A stretch of 64,000 bases of DNA from Linum tenue (GCA_946122785.1 CAMGYJ010000009.1:31459982-31523981), one strand, 5' to 3'; shown: positions 1-11,147, counted from the first letter of the stretch. Notes: generated by a model from the letters alone, not told the origin. Made by a program: numbers and translations.

Positions 1-621
1 AACTTCAACATTGTTACTGAGGCAGTTCATCTGACTGGGCATGAACCAGATCAAGATCTTACCTTTTCCTCTGGTCTTCTGTCCCCTTCGCTGCAAGCTT
101 TTCACTATATCCTGACCAGAGTGTTTCTGCCTCGTGTCACTTTTCTTGATCGTGTTTTGCCCCTTGACCTTTGGATCTTAGCTCATGCTGCTGCTGGTGT
201 ACCTTTGGACTTCTCCCACCTTCTGTTTGGTGCTCTGCTCCCTTTTATTGATCATAATTTCCATGCATCTCTTCCTTTTGGAGCAATGATTACTCGACTG
301 CTGCTTGCTTTGCCTCTGGACCTCTCTGCCTATCGCACTGAATCCCCTTCCCTTTGGCTCCATGCGAATGATATTCTAGAAGAAATCGGGATTGCGATTG
401 AGGGGGAGGGACCCTTCATACATTGGCTCAGCAGTGACTCGGAAGAAGATGAAGCTGAAGAAGCAGTTCCTGAAGGGTCTGGATCTGCTCTACCATCCTT
501 TGCAGCTGCTCTGCATGATCTCTATGGCTCTGATACCGAAGGATCAGATTCCCCTGTTCCAGATTCCCCTGTTTTGGCTCAGCCAGATGCAGTTTCCTCT
601 AGCGATAGTTCTGATCCCTAA
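1..621 (+). CDS. C-terminal part of env-like (putative plant transposon) protein
   Basis: The frame is open from the first base and ends at a TAA at 619-621, so only the last 206 codons are visible. The fold-like part (about residues 27-110) has hydrophobic helices around PLDLWILAHAAAG and LDFSHLLFGALLPF. This resembles the env-like or 'putative plant transposon protein' domain found downstream of pol in Sireviruses. The last 60 residues are an acidic and Ser/Pro-rich tail (SSDSEEDEAEE). No transmembrane anchor or signal peptide is visible. The resemblance is from memory of the family; the function of these ORFs is not established. An internal ATG at 241 or later would only shorten it. Confidence 0.5.
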   Translation, partial: NFNIVTEAVHLTGHEPDQDLTFSSGLLSPSLQAFHYILTRVFLPRVTFLDRVLPLDLWILAHAAAGVPLDFSHLLFGALLPFIDHNFHASLPFGAMITRLLLALPLDLSAYRTESPSLWLHANDILEEIGIAIEGEGPFIHWLSSDSEEDEAEEAVPEGSGSALPSFAAALHDLYGSDTEGSDSPVPDSPVLAQPDAVSSSDSSDP

Positions 622-899
622 AGTTTTTTTGGTGAAACGGTTTAGGGGGAGTCAGCGTGTTTCTGTCTTGAGTGGTATGGTTGAATTGTTAAGAGGAGTT
701 AGTTGTTTGTGGTATTCTCTTTCAGGTGTCTTTTGTTTATGCAGTTTTGGCGTGTCTCTGCTGTTTGAATAAAGTTTCTTTTCGGTCTGAGTTCTAAATT
801 GGTTCCCTATGTCATATTATTGCTGAGCTCTTGGTGGAAAGATGTGCTTTATGTATGCAGGGAAGAGGCAATCGACAATCCTCCAACTTAGGGGGAGAT

Positions 900-1716
900 T
901 GTTGAAATCAGCGGATTAAATCAAGTTGAAGATTGTCTATTTTAACCGTTGATTCTTTTGCAGCTCAATCACTGGAGTCGCTTAAGGAAACTGTAGCCTT
1001 GATTGAGAACCTACCTTCTCTACCTCCAACGGCTAGTTCCTTGTTTGAGAAGTCTATATATACCCGAGTGATTGAGAATGACAAATTCACTTTTGTAGGA
1101 GCTATTGCGGTAAAGGGCATAGCGCTGGGTTTGCAAAAGGGTTGACACAAGTTGAGGCAGAGGTTCAACTGGTGTCAAGGCAGCTGGGCTTTTCGTTGTT
1201 TAGTTTGCTAATTTCTTCTTGCTTGTTTCGTGTTAATATTTAGTTGCATTTTATTTCTTAATAAAAGGTCTCCCAGACCATATTCTGGGACGTGGAAGTA
1301 CACCATTGCACTAGGGCGAACCACGTTAAAAAACGGACTGTGTCTTCTCCATTTCTGCTCTGCTCTGTTCTTGCACTCTGTTTTTCCCAGAACTCTGTTG
1401 GTCTCGTTGCTGAAGCAGCAGCAGAGTGGTAACTCTGTTTCTTTGGTCGGATTGTAGCTGACAGAAGTGTTGGGCTGAAAGACCTTCTCTAGTCATACCA
1501 AGCCCAACCAATTCTGTTCATTACATCTGGGCCGAGTCAAGACATTGGCCCACGTTATATAACCATAACCGAGAAGACTCGGTCATTCCTCTCCAACCAA
1601 TTCGATCCTTTCTTTCCTTCTCTCTAAAACTTGTTCTCTCTGAAACTTCTTCTTGCTTCGAACCCTAATTCCCAAATCGAGCGAGTTCTTTCTCGATTAC
1701 AAACGTCCTGCCAACA
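900..1716 (+). repeat. 3' LTR of the Sirevirus-like element
   Basis: It begins TGTTG directly after the purine tract and ends CAACA, the usual inverted TG...CA termini. A TATA box (TCTATATATACC, about 1053) and an AATAAA signal (about 1259) lie inside in the expected order for U3-R-U5. Length is 817 bp. The partner LTR is outside the window. Confidence 0.75.
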
Positions 1717-2875
1717 CAACATATATTAATCAATGATTGTAAAATCAGGTTGTTTGTAAGTGATAAATCAGAGGGATAGGGTATTTTTATTAAGATAGTG
1801 GTTTTATTTAATTTCATTAGTATGTAGGCTTAAAGTAAATTTGTGGTAATAGAAAAACTTACATGACACATATGAATTGACATGGATGATCCATTTTTAA
1901 CTAATACATTTATTTGAATCAAATATCTCATATTGACTTTGGGACATTGACATCCTAATTTTGACAATTTAACTACATGATTGTTTCTTTTACAAGCGAG
2001 ATAACAACTTTATTAGTCATTAATTCCAAACTTCAATAACGAGTTAACTAAAAAAAGATATTGGTAGCCATATTTGTTAACTACTCTAAACCAATGTAGT
2101 CAAAATCGCGCTATAAAATTTAAAAACTTACGGTTTACGCTTCTAGATCACAAAAACGCTTCCGTTTCCATACAAAATTTTTAGTGTATAAAATTGGTAT
2201 AATTTGCGCTTTAAAGCTTACGCTTTTAGTTCACCAAAATGCTTTACGCTTTTACGCTTCTTGTTCACTAAATGAGTATTCTGTTCGTGAAATTAATTAT
2301 AAAAAGTATATTTCAAAGGTAAATCACCAACAATAAGATACATATGAGATTAAAATATACATACCACGTACTTGGATGTATTCTCAGCTTCAATAGACTA
2401 ATCTAATTCACCAACTAGGCGCTTTCCAAATTCATTAGCATAGAGACAAAAGTGACTTATTGTTAAGATCTAATATTTATGAACTTATTCTTAATATATT
2501 ATGAGTTGCTCTATTTCAGACATAAATTGCAGGTATTTCTTAAATACTATTCACTCATATTTTTCATAATATTTGTCGTACTTAACACATTTTTAGCTAT
2601 TAAACAATATGCATAAAAACTTTACGCTTTTACGCTTTGATTGTATGCTTTACAAATTTTATCCTTTTTAGTTAGAATCTTACTTTTCAGTTTTCACTGC
2701 ATTGTTCTAAACCACTACTCTTTTTTTGACTTTTAATGAACATTCCAAATTAAACCAAACCTAACCAAGACTCAGCCTTTGCTCTACGTCTCTACCTAAC
2801 CATTTATAAAATTTATTTCTAAAAAAGCTTGGTGCCGTGGCCATATATATTTGTTAATTCCTTCAACGTTGACTT
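1717..2875. other. AT-rich spacer with repeated TTTACGCTTTTACGCTT motifs
   Basis: No coding potential is visible on either strand. Clusters of a TTTACGCTTTTACGCTT-like motif occur at about 2140-2260 and 2620-2650, which may mark a decayed non-autonomous element; no terminal repeats were found. I looked here on the minus strand for P450 exon 2 motifs (GGTDTT, ExxR, the heme loop) and saw none. Confidence 0.4.
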
Positions 2876-2920
2876 TCAACAATTTTGAGCCTGGGGAAAA
2901 CCGATCAGAAACTGCAGTAC

Positions 2921-3853
2921 CTGAAGCATGGCTTTGAAGTGGGCCATGGAAGTCAACGGCGATCCAGCGCCGGAACTTCCCCTTCTCTCCAGCAAAACCT
3001 GCAACAAATCCACCTTATCAATCTCGCCTCCCTTCTTCTCCCCGCCGCCGTCTAATCGTTTCCGAATCATAGCGCTGACAATCCGATCAAACCTCTCCGC
3101 CAGTTCCGCCGCTTCCCTCCCAATCCCCTGCAGATCAAACCTCGCCAGCATCGGAAACAGATCAGAAACATTCGGCTTCGCCATCAGCTCCATAATCCGC
3201 TGCCCCACTTCCCGAGTCTCCCCGTAATCGCCACCAACAACTCCCCCTCCTCCGCCGCCGCCCCACAGCATACCCAGAGTCGCATTTCCGACCACCTTGT
3301 GCGCCAATTCGAACACGCCAACCGGCTTACCGACTTCTACTTCGTTAAGAGCTTTGACGACCTCTCTCCTCCGCAGTTCGTAGCACCCGTCCAGGCCTGG
3401 GCTGCTGAGGGCTTCCCGGACCAGGACCTTCCGCATCGAGTTCCAGTCCGGGCCCATCGGGAGGCAGGCCAGGTCCAGCCCGCCGTAGGTGCAGATCCGG
3501 CCCACTAACGGGAGCTCGCGGCTCGAGAAGACGGATTCGTTGTCGCGGAGGACTTGTTTGGCCAGCGCCGGGGAGCTGACCACCACGTACAGCTGGCTGC
3601 CGACCCAGATCTTGAAGATCGGGCCGTATTTGGCGGAGAGTTCGGCGAATTTCCGGTGGATTGGGGCGCCGTTGAGGAATGGGATGTAACCTAGAATTGG
3701 GAGGCCAAGTGGGCCTGGAGGCAGAGGTGCTAGCTTTTTATTGGATCTTTTCACGGCCCAAAAGTAGAAGATTGTAGCTGATATTATTGCTATGGACGCG
3801 GCGATGAGGGAGGGATTGGTCTGGTTAAGCGGAGCGAGGAAGGAGGCGGCCAT
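2921..3853 (-). CDS. CYP706-like cytochrome P450, exon 1 only
   Basis: The exon runs from ATG at 3853 to 2921, 933 bp or 311 codons. Visible parts are an N-terminal membrane anchor (about residues 15-34, IAASIAIISATIFYFWAV), the proline hinge PLPPGPLGLP, the helix C motif as DWNSMRKVLVRE, and a glycine run near 196-205. It ends at a canonical donor (CAG|GTACTG), in the same phase 0 and at nearly the same codon as the two complete paralogues at 4888 and 17409. Exon 2, with I-helix, ExxR and heme cysteine, is not in the 2.9 kb that follows on this strand. It may lie left of the window beyond the Sirevirus-like insertion, or be lost. GC content is much higher than in the neighbouring genes. CYP706 members oxidise terpenoids and some phenolics; the substrate here is unknown. 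Confidence 0.75.
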
Positions 3854-4042
3854 TGGAGGAGCTTGAAGCTAGTTTCGGAGTAGTAGTGAGGTGGAGAAGG
3901 AAGACTGGTATGATATAGCGGTAACTATAGGGTGAATTACAAGTTTCATCATAGAATTACTAAAACATTTCCGTTTGCCACTTTTTGAGAGAACAAGGTT
4001 CAAATGTTTAGTGTTTTGCAATTGAACCCAATAATTAACATA

Positions 4043-4453
4043 CCGTTTGGTAACAAATGAATCACAAATTCATTTCATTGTAAAATGAATTACCGTGTAG
4101 AATTAATTGTAAAATGAAATCCTATGTTTGGTATGTTATATTCAAATATTTAGAAATAAAATGAAGTATAGTGTAGAATTCATTGTCAAATGAATTCTTG
4201 TGTTTGGTATGTAATATGTATAAGTAATTTAGTTAACAAAAGAGGATAATCATGTCATTCTTTTATAATTAGTAAATACTTGTGAAATTCATTTGGAAAT
4301 TCCATCTCAATTCTTCGGAATTGCTATAACTAGTTCCAATTCCGTAGAATTTAAATTTTAGAATTGAAAATGAATTCCTTTAATACTAAACACAAAAAAT
4401 TTCATTTTAAATTGAATTATTCAAAACTTATAAAATTCATTTATATCAAATGG
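4043..4453. mobile_element. MITE-like element with TA flanks
   Basis: The ends are imperfect inverted repeats: the left reads CCGTTTGGTAACAAATGAAT, and the right, reverse-complemented, CCATTTGATATAAATGAAT. Both are flanked by TA. The interior (411 bp) is AT-rich with many AAATGAATT motifs and no coding capacity. TA flanks suggest a mariner/Stowaway-like origin, but a Tourist-like origin cannot be ruled out. Confidence 0.5.
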
Positions 4454-4790
4454 TATGGTATATAAAACAAAAACATTAAGATAAATTAAAAAAATTAGGA
4501 CGTGAAATAGAAACATTCCCCTCTCTCATCTTACCCAACAAAGGAGTGTGGGCCCCAAATGAAATAACCTCTCGGAATCCAGCAGTGATGCTCAATAATG
4601 ATGACAAGAAGTTTGTAGACTTTGGTTGATCAACCCAAACCCAAAAACTCCATGGCTCACATCTAATGGGCGGTGACGCTCTCAAAAATATGCGGCCATG
4701 CAATTACCAAGTCCCTATCACCTTCTTCAACCATAAACAGCAAATATCCATACCTCATTCCAATAGCATTAACGGAAAAGAAAAATCCCA

Positions 4791-4797
4791 TATAAAT
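4791..4797 (+). promoter_or_regulatory. Probable TATA box of the first CYP706-like gene
   Basis: TATAAAT lies 97 bp before the ATG at 4888. The paralogous gene has TATAATGG at 17333, 76 bp before its ATG, within the same conserved stretch that continues GGTCATAGCCACC. The copy at 31.5 kb keeps the same context. Confidence 0.5.
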
Positions 4798-4887
4798 GGT
4801 CATAGCCACCTATTCCTTCCATTTCACTTGCATTGCATCCCAGCTTCCCCTCTCCCCAAAATTCTCTACAGTTCACCTTGGTTGAGA

Positions 4888-6583
4888 ATGGAGGATTTGC
4901 AGCAGGGGAAACTAGTCGTCGGAGCTTTCGTTGCCATCGTTGCAGCGTCGATCATGGCGTTCTGGTTGATGAAGAAAGGCAACAACAAGAGACGACAAAC
5001 AGCCCCATTGCCACCCGGCCCACGCGGATTGCCAATAGTCGGGTACTTGCCATTTCTAGGCACCCATCTCCATAAGAGCTTCACAGAGCTTGCCCGAGTT
5101 TATGGCCCAATCTACAAGCTTTTGCTCGGACACAGAATCTACATCGTGATTAGCTCACCGTCGCTGGTCAAACAAGTCCGCGACCACGACGTAACATTCG
5201 CAGATCGAGATCCCCTCATTGCTCCCAAAATCCTTACCGCCGGCGGGAATGACATTGCTTTCTCCTCCTACGGCACCGAGTGGAGAAAGCTGCGGAAGGT
5301 CTTTGTACGAGAGCTAATGAGCAGCGCCCGGCTCAATGCTTCCTACGTGCTGAGAAAGCGGTATGCCGAGAAGGCTATTAAGGATGTGTACCAGAAGACA
5401 GGTAAGGCTCTGGACTTTGGGCAGTTGACGTTTATGATCATATCGAACACTGTTCTTAGCATGCTATGGGGTAGCACGACACATGGAGAGGAAGGTGAGA
5501 AGTTGTTCACGCAGATCCGAGAAGTAGCAGGTGAATCCATGGTGCTACTAGGGATGCCAAACATCTCCGACATGATTCCAGCACTCGCCCGGTTTGACCT
5601 GCAGGGGATGGAGAGAAAAAGCCAGGAGACATTTCGGAGGTCGGATAGAATTCTGAGCTCCATAATCGAGGAGCGGCGGAAACTAAGGGAAAGTGGAGAC
5701 ATCAACAGCCTCGGCAAAGAGGCGAAAGACCTTTTGCAAGTCCTACTAGACCTCAACAACCATGGAGATTATGCTGCTGAGTCATCAATTACAGACAACC
5801 AACTCAAAGGCATTCTCATGGTTAGTGCACCTGAACTTTGCTAAAGCTTCTCAATCAAAATGAAGGAGGTAACAGAAAAGATTACTTAAGCATATACCGA
5901 TGAATAATCTATCATTGTAACAGGATTCCATCATCGGCGGAACGGACACAACATCGACCACAATAGAGTGGACGATGGCAGAGCTGATGCAACATCCAGA
6001 CGCAATGCACAAAGTACACAAAGAGCTTGACGAAGTAGTAGGAAGAGGCAATGTCGTGGAGGAGTTCCATCTCCCCAGATTACACTACCTAGAAGCGGCT
6101 ATCAAGGAGACATTCCGACTGCATCCAACCCTGCCTCTGCTAGTGCCGCGATGCCCTACCGAAGACTGCCAAATAGGTGGATACACCATTCCTAAGGGAG
6201 CCACCGTGTTCATCAATGCTTATGCAATGCACAGGGATCCACAGCTCTGGGACAGTCCTCTGGAGTTCAGACCAGAGAGATTCCTAGACGTGAACGCTGC
6301 CAAGTTGGATTACATGGGGAACAGTTCTCAGTATTTCCCGTTTGGGACGGGTAGAAGGGTCTGCGCAGGGATTCCCATGGCCGAGAAGATGCTCAATTAC
6401 ATTCTAGCATCACTGCTCCACTCATTCGAATGGAAGCTAGCTCATGGGTCGACAGAGGTGGATTTGACAGATAAATTCGGAATCGTTGTTAAGTTAGAGA
6501 AGCCATTAGTTCTCATCCCTACACCAAGGCTAGCCAATCCAGAGCTATACAATAGCAAGAAACCTACTGAAATCAATTCATGA
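4888..6583 (+). CDS. CYP706-like cytochrome P450 monooxygenase (two exons)
   Basis: Join 4888-5820 and 5924-6583, with a 103-bp GT-AG intron in phase 0, gives 530 residues, normal for a plant A-type P450. It has a membrane anchor (about 9-28) and proline hinge PLPPGPRGLP (40-49). The helix C motif is EWRKLRKVF, and the I-helix oxygen-binding motif is GGTDTT (316-321). ExxR is at 373-376 (KETFR) and PERF at 428-431. The heme loop FPFGTGRRVCAG has its cysteine ligand at 458. The reaction is NADPH- and O2-dependent oxidation at the ER, with cytochrome P450 reductase as partner. CYP706 members act on sesqui- and monoterpenes or flavonoids; the substrate is not predictable here. The reading frame extends upstream to 4666. 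I start at 4888 because the paralogue's protein aligns from that Met and the TATA box lies between the two ATGs. Confidence 0.92.
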
Positions 6584-7190
6584 ACTGCTGCCTATTGCAA
6601 TATCATCTACTGAGTGAATGCAAGTTCAGTTACTTGGGGAAAGTACTCAATTAATTCAGTTAGCAAGAGAGAATTGGAACCCAGAAAGCCTATCTTACTT
6701 TCATTATATCATAAGATATATACACGAATTTAGACATGGAGCATTGCTCTATACCGCTAGGAGGTAGGGTGTATAGAGCTAGGAGGTAGCTAAGAAGTTA
6801 TGGAAGATTACAGAGCTTCATGAGCAGTTAATGTTATCTGTCTGCTCATGAATGTTATCTGTCTCTCATCAATAATTAACAGATTCCAATTAATTCAACA
6901 AAATGAAAGAGAGACAGAGCTCTGGATCCATTCCATCAATGGAGTTGTCCATTCAAGGCATCCAGATTCGCAAAGAGAAACGCAATGGCTATCATGTGTT
7001 TTGCATCAGTTAGATATTCACAATAGCATATAACTTACCCTTCTCTCTCTCTCTCTCTCTCTCTCTTGTCCATTCTTATCTTCATCAGAGCAACTATTTC
7101 TCCTGTTGCTATCTCACGAGCAATGTAAACTTGACTGCAAGAAGAAGAGAATAACACGAAGCTAGAATCAAGTTTCTGTCAAGAATTAAA
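6584..7190 (+). other. 3' flank of the first CYP706-like gene, with CT microsatellite
   Basis: This is probably 3' UTR and intergenic DNA. The stretch 6868-7030 is clearly duplicated after the second gene at about 19212-19378, so the duplicated unit reached past the 3' end. A pure CT microsatellite lies at 7042-7066. No ORF is supported. Confidence 0.6.
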
Positions 7191-7199
7191 AGTTTACAA

Positions 7200-7634
7200 C
7201 ATCAGGAATCTCGAATACTGATTGCTCCCTAAGGAATTTGAGAAGCCATAGAAACAAGCAAGAACTAAAACTAGAAAAGCATATTTTGCAACAATGAAGT
7301 GGTACTGCATTATAGATTGTTGCTGTACCAATAAAATACCCAAAGGTGCAATCTCCAATTCGCTCCAACTTCTCAAAGTCATCAACAGTTGGGGATCCCC
7401 ATGAAGAAAACTCGGTTCCTTGAGAATCTTTTCACTTCTTCCTCATCTTCTCCCTCCTGTTGTAATTTTCCCAAAACCCTAAAGTAACAAAAGGTCCAAA
7501 CAAAATTGGGAGAAATTTGGAGTTTAGCAGTAAGAAGAGAGTCGGCCAGAAGTTACCTGTGCCGAAGCCACGAAGAAAGACAAGACAGAAAACGCAGCAG
7601 CTTTCTCGGTTGCCCCTTTGTCGGAAGCAACCAT
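7200..7634 (-). pseudogene. Possible gene fragment of unknown identity (exon-like pieces)
   Basis: On the minus strand an ATG at 7634 opens a short frame, MVASDKGATEKAAAFSVLSF, continuing about six codons to a donor-like GTAACT near 7556. Further down the same strand (about 7400-7290) a second open stretch reads FEKLERIGDCTFGYFIGTA. Together they look like two exons of a small membrane protein gene, followed by sequence without a clear end. I do not recognise the family. A chance arrangement is possible. Confidence 0.25.
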
Positions 7635-7936
7635 GGCCAAAAGAAGCTAAAGACACGATCAGGACTCCAGAGTCAGTCGCGAAGAAGATTTCAACAGAGA
7701 ATTCGAGCCGCAGTCAGGAAGGATACCTTATTGAAGGGTAAGGTAGGCAGAAAGAGTGGAAATGACTGGTCGAGGCAAAGTGCGGAGTAACTGCCGGAAC
7801 TGGCGTCCGGCTCTAGCGTCTGCCGTCTCTTCTTCGCCGGAAGGACTGCCCGCAATTGACAGTTCACCGTCGACTTGAGGGATTCAATCGTCAAATAGCG
7901 GTGGCGGGAGATACTGGTTTGGACTTTGGAGGATTC

Positions 7937-8281
7937 GAACTAACCATTTGGTCCTAATAACTCGAGTTGTTGGGAAAGGGATAGTTAAGCCTTTTAACCT
8001 CTTATACGCCCCCTCAAACGAAAGCCGATGCCGAATTGTGGATTTTTACGGTTTGCACAGGTTGAATCCTTGTGCTGCCAAACCACGAGGCTTTAGTTTG
8101 CACAGGTTGGACATACCATTCCTTGTGCTAAACGAATTGGCATGAAATGGGGGTCGTTATGAGGATTCGAAACCATGACCTTTCGGTTCTAGGCTCTGAT
8201 ACCATGTTAGCGAACTAACCATTTGGTCCCAATAACTCGAGTTGTTGGGAAACGGATAGTTAAGCCTTTTAACCTCTTATA
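7937..8281 (-). mobile_element. TRIM-like miniature LTR retrotransposon
   Basis: Two 71-bp direct repeats (about 7936-8006 and 8211-8281, from CGAACTAACCATTTGG to AACCTCTTATA) flank about 200 bp without coding capacity. On the minus strand TGGTATCAGAGC (8193-8204), the initiator tRNA-Met primer binding site, follows the 5' terminal repeat, and a purine tract (GAGGGGGCG) precedes the other repeat. GATTC occurs on both outer sides (7932-7936 and 8282-8286), a plausible 5-bp target duplication. The terminal repeats lack a clean TG...CA, so the exact ends are uncertain. Confidence 0.65.
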
Positions 8282-8322
8282 GATTCAGTAGCTTCAAAAT
8301 ACCAAACTAATTATTTCAACAA

Positions 8323-9478
8323 GGTTAATATATTTGTAGTCCAAACTTTTCCAATATTTAACATTCTGATTCATGGTATCAATCATGAACTAACCATACA
8401 TTTTACTAATTTGGCCAAACTCGAAAATTGACAGTTAGTTTTAACGGTCAACTCACCACGATATCGCCCAATCAGCATAAATAAACTTAAAAAATTCTTA
8501 AATTTCATATAATTCCTAAAAATTATTATGATTGAATTATAAATTAAAACAAAATTGAAAAAAAAATCATAGGGAGACTTCGCCCAACCGCTCCTCGAAC
8601 ATCCTTCTTCCTTCGAATTCGGCCGCCCTTTCCCCTCTTCCTCCACATCCACTATCGAAAACAAGAAGAGAACGACGATAGGGGAATTTTCGGGTGGATT
8701 GGAGGATAGCTCTTTAGCATCAAGATCTGTTGGCCGCTTCAACTTCTCTGACGAGCCTGCCTTAAAGCCTGTCGCTCCCTGGGGTTCTCCCCGAGGGCGA
8801 CGACAAAACCTCCTTCATCCCTGATTTCTCCAAAGTCGTTATCCCCAATCTCGCTCTCAAAACCACTCTCCTTAACTTGTGCGATAGCCACTCCATAAGC
8901 CCTCTTAAACCCCTCAATTACTCAACGACGGAAACCATTATCAGGGCCTAGGAACAAAATGGAGCATTTGAAGAAATAGGGGAACCCCAATTTGAAGGAA
9001 AACAGAAGAGCCATTGAAATAGGGGAAACCCAATTTGCAGAAAAAGGGAACCCCGATTTGGTGAACATAGTAACTCAAACTCGCATTTGAACGAGCTCGA
9101 AGGAATTCATTAGTAGCTCCGTCGACATTAGTTGGCCGCTTCATCAGTGTTGAGATCGAGTGTGGGGAGCGCTGGATGGGAATTAGGGTTTATGTTTCTC
9201 AATTTTTTTCATTTTAATTTTTTAATTTAATTATAATATTTTTAGGGATTAGGTGGAATTTAGAAATTAATTTTGTAAGTTTATTTATGCTAACTGAGCA
9301 ATGACATGGCGAGTTGACCATTAGTCAACGGTTTTGACCGTCAAAAGTAACGGTTAACTGTTGTGTTTGGCCAAATTAATAAAGCGTAGTGTTAGTTCGG
9401 GCTACGATGTTAAATACTTAAAGGATTGGCCAGGATGTTAAATGTGAAAAAAGTTCGGGCCAGGCAAATATATTAACC
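8323..9478. mobile_element. Non-autonomous MULE-like transposon with long TIRs (Pack-MULE-like)
   Basis: About 150-200 bp at each end are inverted copies beginning GGTTAATATATTTG. They share blocks such as TTTGGCCAAAC and CATAAATAAACTTA. The flanks show a degraded 9-10 bp target duplication (ATTTCAACAA on the left, GTTTCAAACA on the right). The interior (about 8575-9180) is much more GC-rich than the TIRs and contains a U-box-like gene fragment. No transposase is present. Confidence 0.65.
8761..8948 (+). pseudogene. Captured fragment of a U-box/ARM (PUB) E3 ligase-like gene
   Basis: Translation gives LKACRSLGFSPR, then after a one-base frame change near 8795 DDKTSFIPDFSKVVIPNLAL followed by KTTLLNLCD, and ends at a TAG at 8949. 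The order (CxxLGFSP, PDFS.VIPN.ALK..I.NWC) is the signature of the U-box domain of plant PUB proteins, which binds E2 enzymes during ubiquitination. Only about 60 codons remain, with a frameshift and no flanking exons. It lies inside the TIRs of the MULE at 8323-9478. Identification is from memory of the motif. Confidence 0.55.
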
Positions 9479-9846
9479 GTTTCAAACAACGAAAAATGTT
9501 TTCCCATAAATATTTTATTTAAAAAAACCAAATTAACCAAATTAAAAAAATATTTTTCAATATACTGTACAAATAAACAAATTGGGTCACATACACACCC
9601 CACTTAATGTCGACCAAAAATCTAATTGGGATGAGAGAACCCCAATTCGTATTTTCCTCTCTAGAAAACCTTTTTTTTATGGACTCTCTAGAAAACCCTT
9701 TTGTTGGACGAAATAAGCGATTGCACAATCCGTGTTGATAAAAATGGAAAGAGAAAGAAAAGGAAGGTGTTTAGCTTAGCAGAATTCGTTTTTGAGATTG
9801 TCTTCCTTATGGAGATGGAGAAGTCAGAAGTGCAACAATGGCTATA
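9479..9846. other. Spacer without recognised features
   Basis: AT-rich DNA between two MULE-like elements. It has a duplicated TCTCTAGAAAACC motif (about 9657 and 9685) and no coding potential. Confidence 0.4.
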
Positions 9847-10429
9847 AAGCTATGCAGGGTTAAATATAAAAGTGGCCACTGAACTTGGCTATATAATGCA
9901 ACTTGAACACAAAACTCATAATTGATACAACTAAAGCACTCAACTGGCCTACATAATACAAAGTAGTATTTCTGTCATTCCCGTTAAGACACTGTTAAAT
10001 TTCTCCGTTAAATTGTTGATGTGGCTTTTATAGAATGATAGCTTGGAGGGCCACGCAAGACTAAGGGCTGAGTCAGCATTAGGAATTAGGTTTTTGTAGG
10101 TTTAAACTCTTGTATCCCTTGCTTATGTTGAACGGATTAGTTGCAGAGAAGACTAAACGACACTTAGAGCAAAAGAAGGGGTCGAACCCGTACCTTCCAT
10201 TGCAGGGGACCAGTGCTGAACGTCCTATTTCCTCATGCCGCTTGATAGACCAATCTTGAAACAGGAAGCTTCAGAACCATATTATGGTGAGTCTGCATCC
10301 TTTAAGGTCATATAATAAGAAATGAATCGCTATTTGCCGCTCTAATATTTACTATTTACCGCCCATAGTTTCATAACATAAGACGATTTTGCCCTTCTTC
10401 TAACTAAACCCTAAACCTATCTTGCCTAC

Positions 10430-10760
10430 CCTCTCATGACCCGACCCCTCCTCCCACAATCGCCGCCGACCAACCTCCTCCGTCATCCCACAACCGGCAT
10501 CGACCAACCTCCTCCTCCCGCAACCGGCGACCTGGTCCCGCCGCCTCATCCCTCACTCCCCCACTCACAAATAGCTGACGCGGAAGAGAAAGGATCTCGT
10601 CGCGGGTGGTGTCGTCGCCGTCGAAGAAGGAGCTCGCCGTGCGGACGGGGAGGACGGTCCGACGATGGCTTACGGACGGGGTCCGCCAACCGGCGTCGGA
10701 CGGCAACCGAAATCCCTTGTCGGACTGGATCCGAATTCCGGCGTCGGACGGTTTTTTTTT
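10430..10760. other. GC-rich segment inside the MULE, possible captured exon
   Basis: Proline- and arginine-rich open frames exist on both strands (about 10436-10801 plus and 10434-10775 minus). This is what high GC without stop codons produces by chance. It contrasts sharply with the AT-rich surroundings and could be a captured 5' gene region. I recognise no protein family. Confidence 0.3.
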
Positions 10761-11147
10761 CTTTCCGAAAATCATTTTTTGAATTGTTAATTATTTATTG
10801 AGTAATTAAATAGTTAGATTGTTTCAAATATTTATAAAATCTTATAATTAGGCAACGGAAAAAGGGAGAGTTTTAAGGAAAGTTTGATTCTTTCGTAGAT
10901 ATAGTTTTGGTATTTTTTTTTAGCGGTGGAATATATAAATAGATGAGTTTTTATGGTAAAATTTGAAGGGAGATTTTTAAGGCATATTGATTTTTCCGTT
11001 TATATAGTTTTGGTAGAATTTTTTTATTTTGGTTGACATCCGAAAAAAATTCCTTAATTATTTATTGATTTGTATTTTTTACCCGTAAAAGGTTTCACTG
11101 ACTATTTTTTGGGTTTGATTGATCGAAGAGTCATTTGGGGCAGAAAT

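Larger units (their letters stand above)
1..1716 (+). mobile_element. Sirevirus-like Ty1/copia LTR retrotransposon, 3' end only
   Basis: The window opens inside an LTR retrotransposon. In order it shows an open frame from base 1 to 621 (env-like ORF), about 280 bp of untranslated DNA, a polypurine tract (CTTAGGGGGAGAT, about 887-899) and an LTR from 900 to 1716. An extra ORF between pol and the 3' LTR is typical of Sireviruses, and I infer that lineage from the layout and the ORF. The 5' part lies outside the window, so the target-site duplication cannot be tested. If the P450 exon at 2921-3853 still has a second exon, this element would lie inside its intron. Confidence 0.7.

Noticed and set aside
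4666..4887. In-frame upstream extension of the first P450 (74 codons before the chosen Met)
   Set aside because: The TATA box lies inside it, the extension lacks P450 character, and the paralogue aligns only from the downstream Met.
5343..5759. 138-codon antisense frame in P450 exon 1, and similar antisense frames in exon 1 of the other copies
   Set aside because: Shadow of the conserved sense coding sequence; no independent signal.
7042..7066. CT repeat as a regulatory GAGA-type element
   Set aside because: It lies downstream of the gene and its position relative to any promoter is unknown; recorded only as a microsatellite.
10170..10265. tRNA-like or SINE-like segment (B-box-like GGTTCGACCCC on the minus strand)
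   Set aside because: No cloverleaf with proper acceptor and anticodon stems can be drawn, and no SINE tail or target duplication is visible; it lies in the inner part of a MULE.
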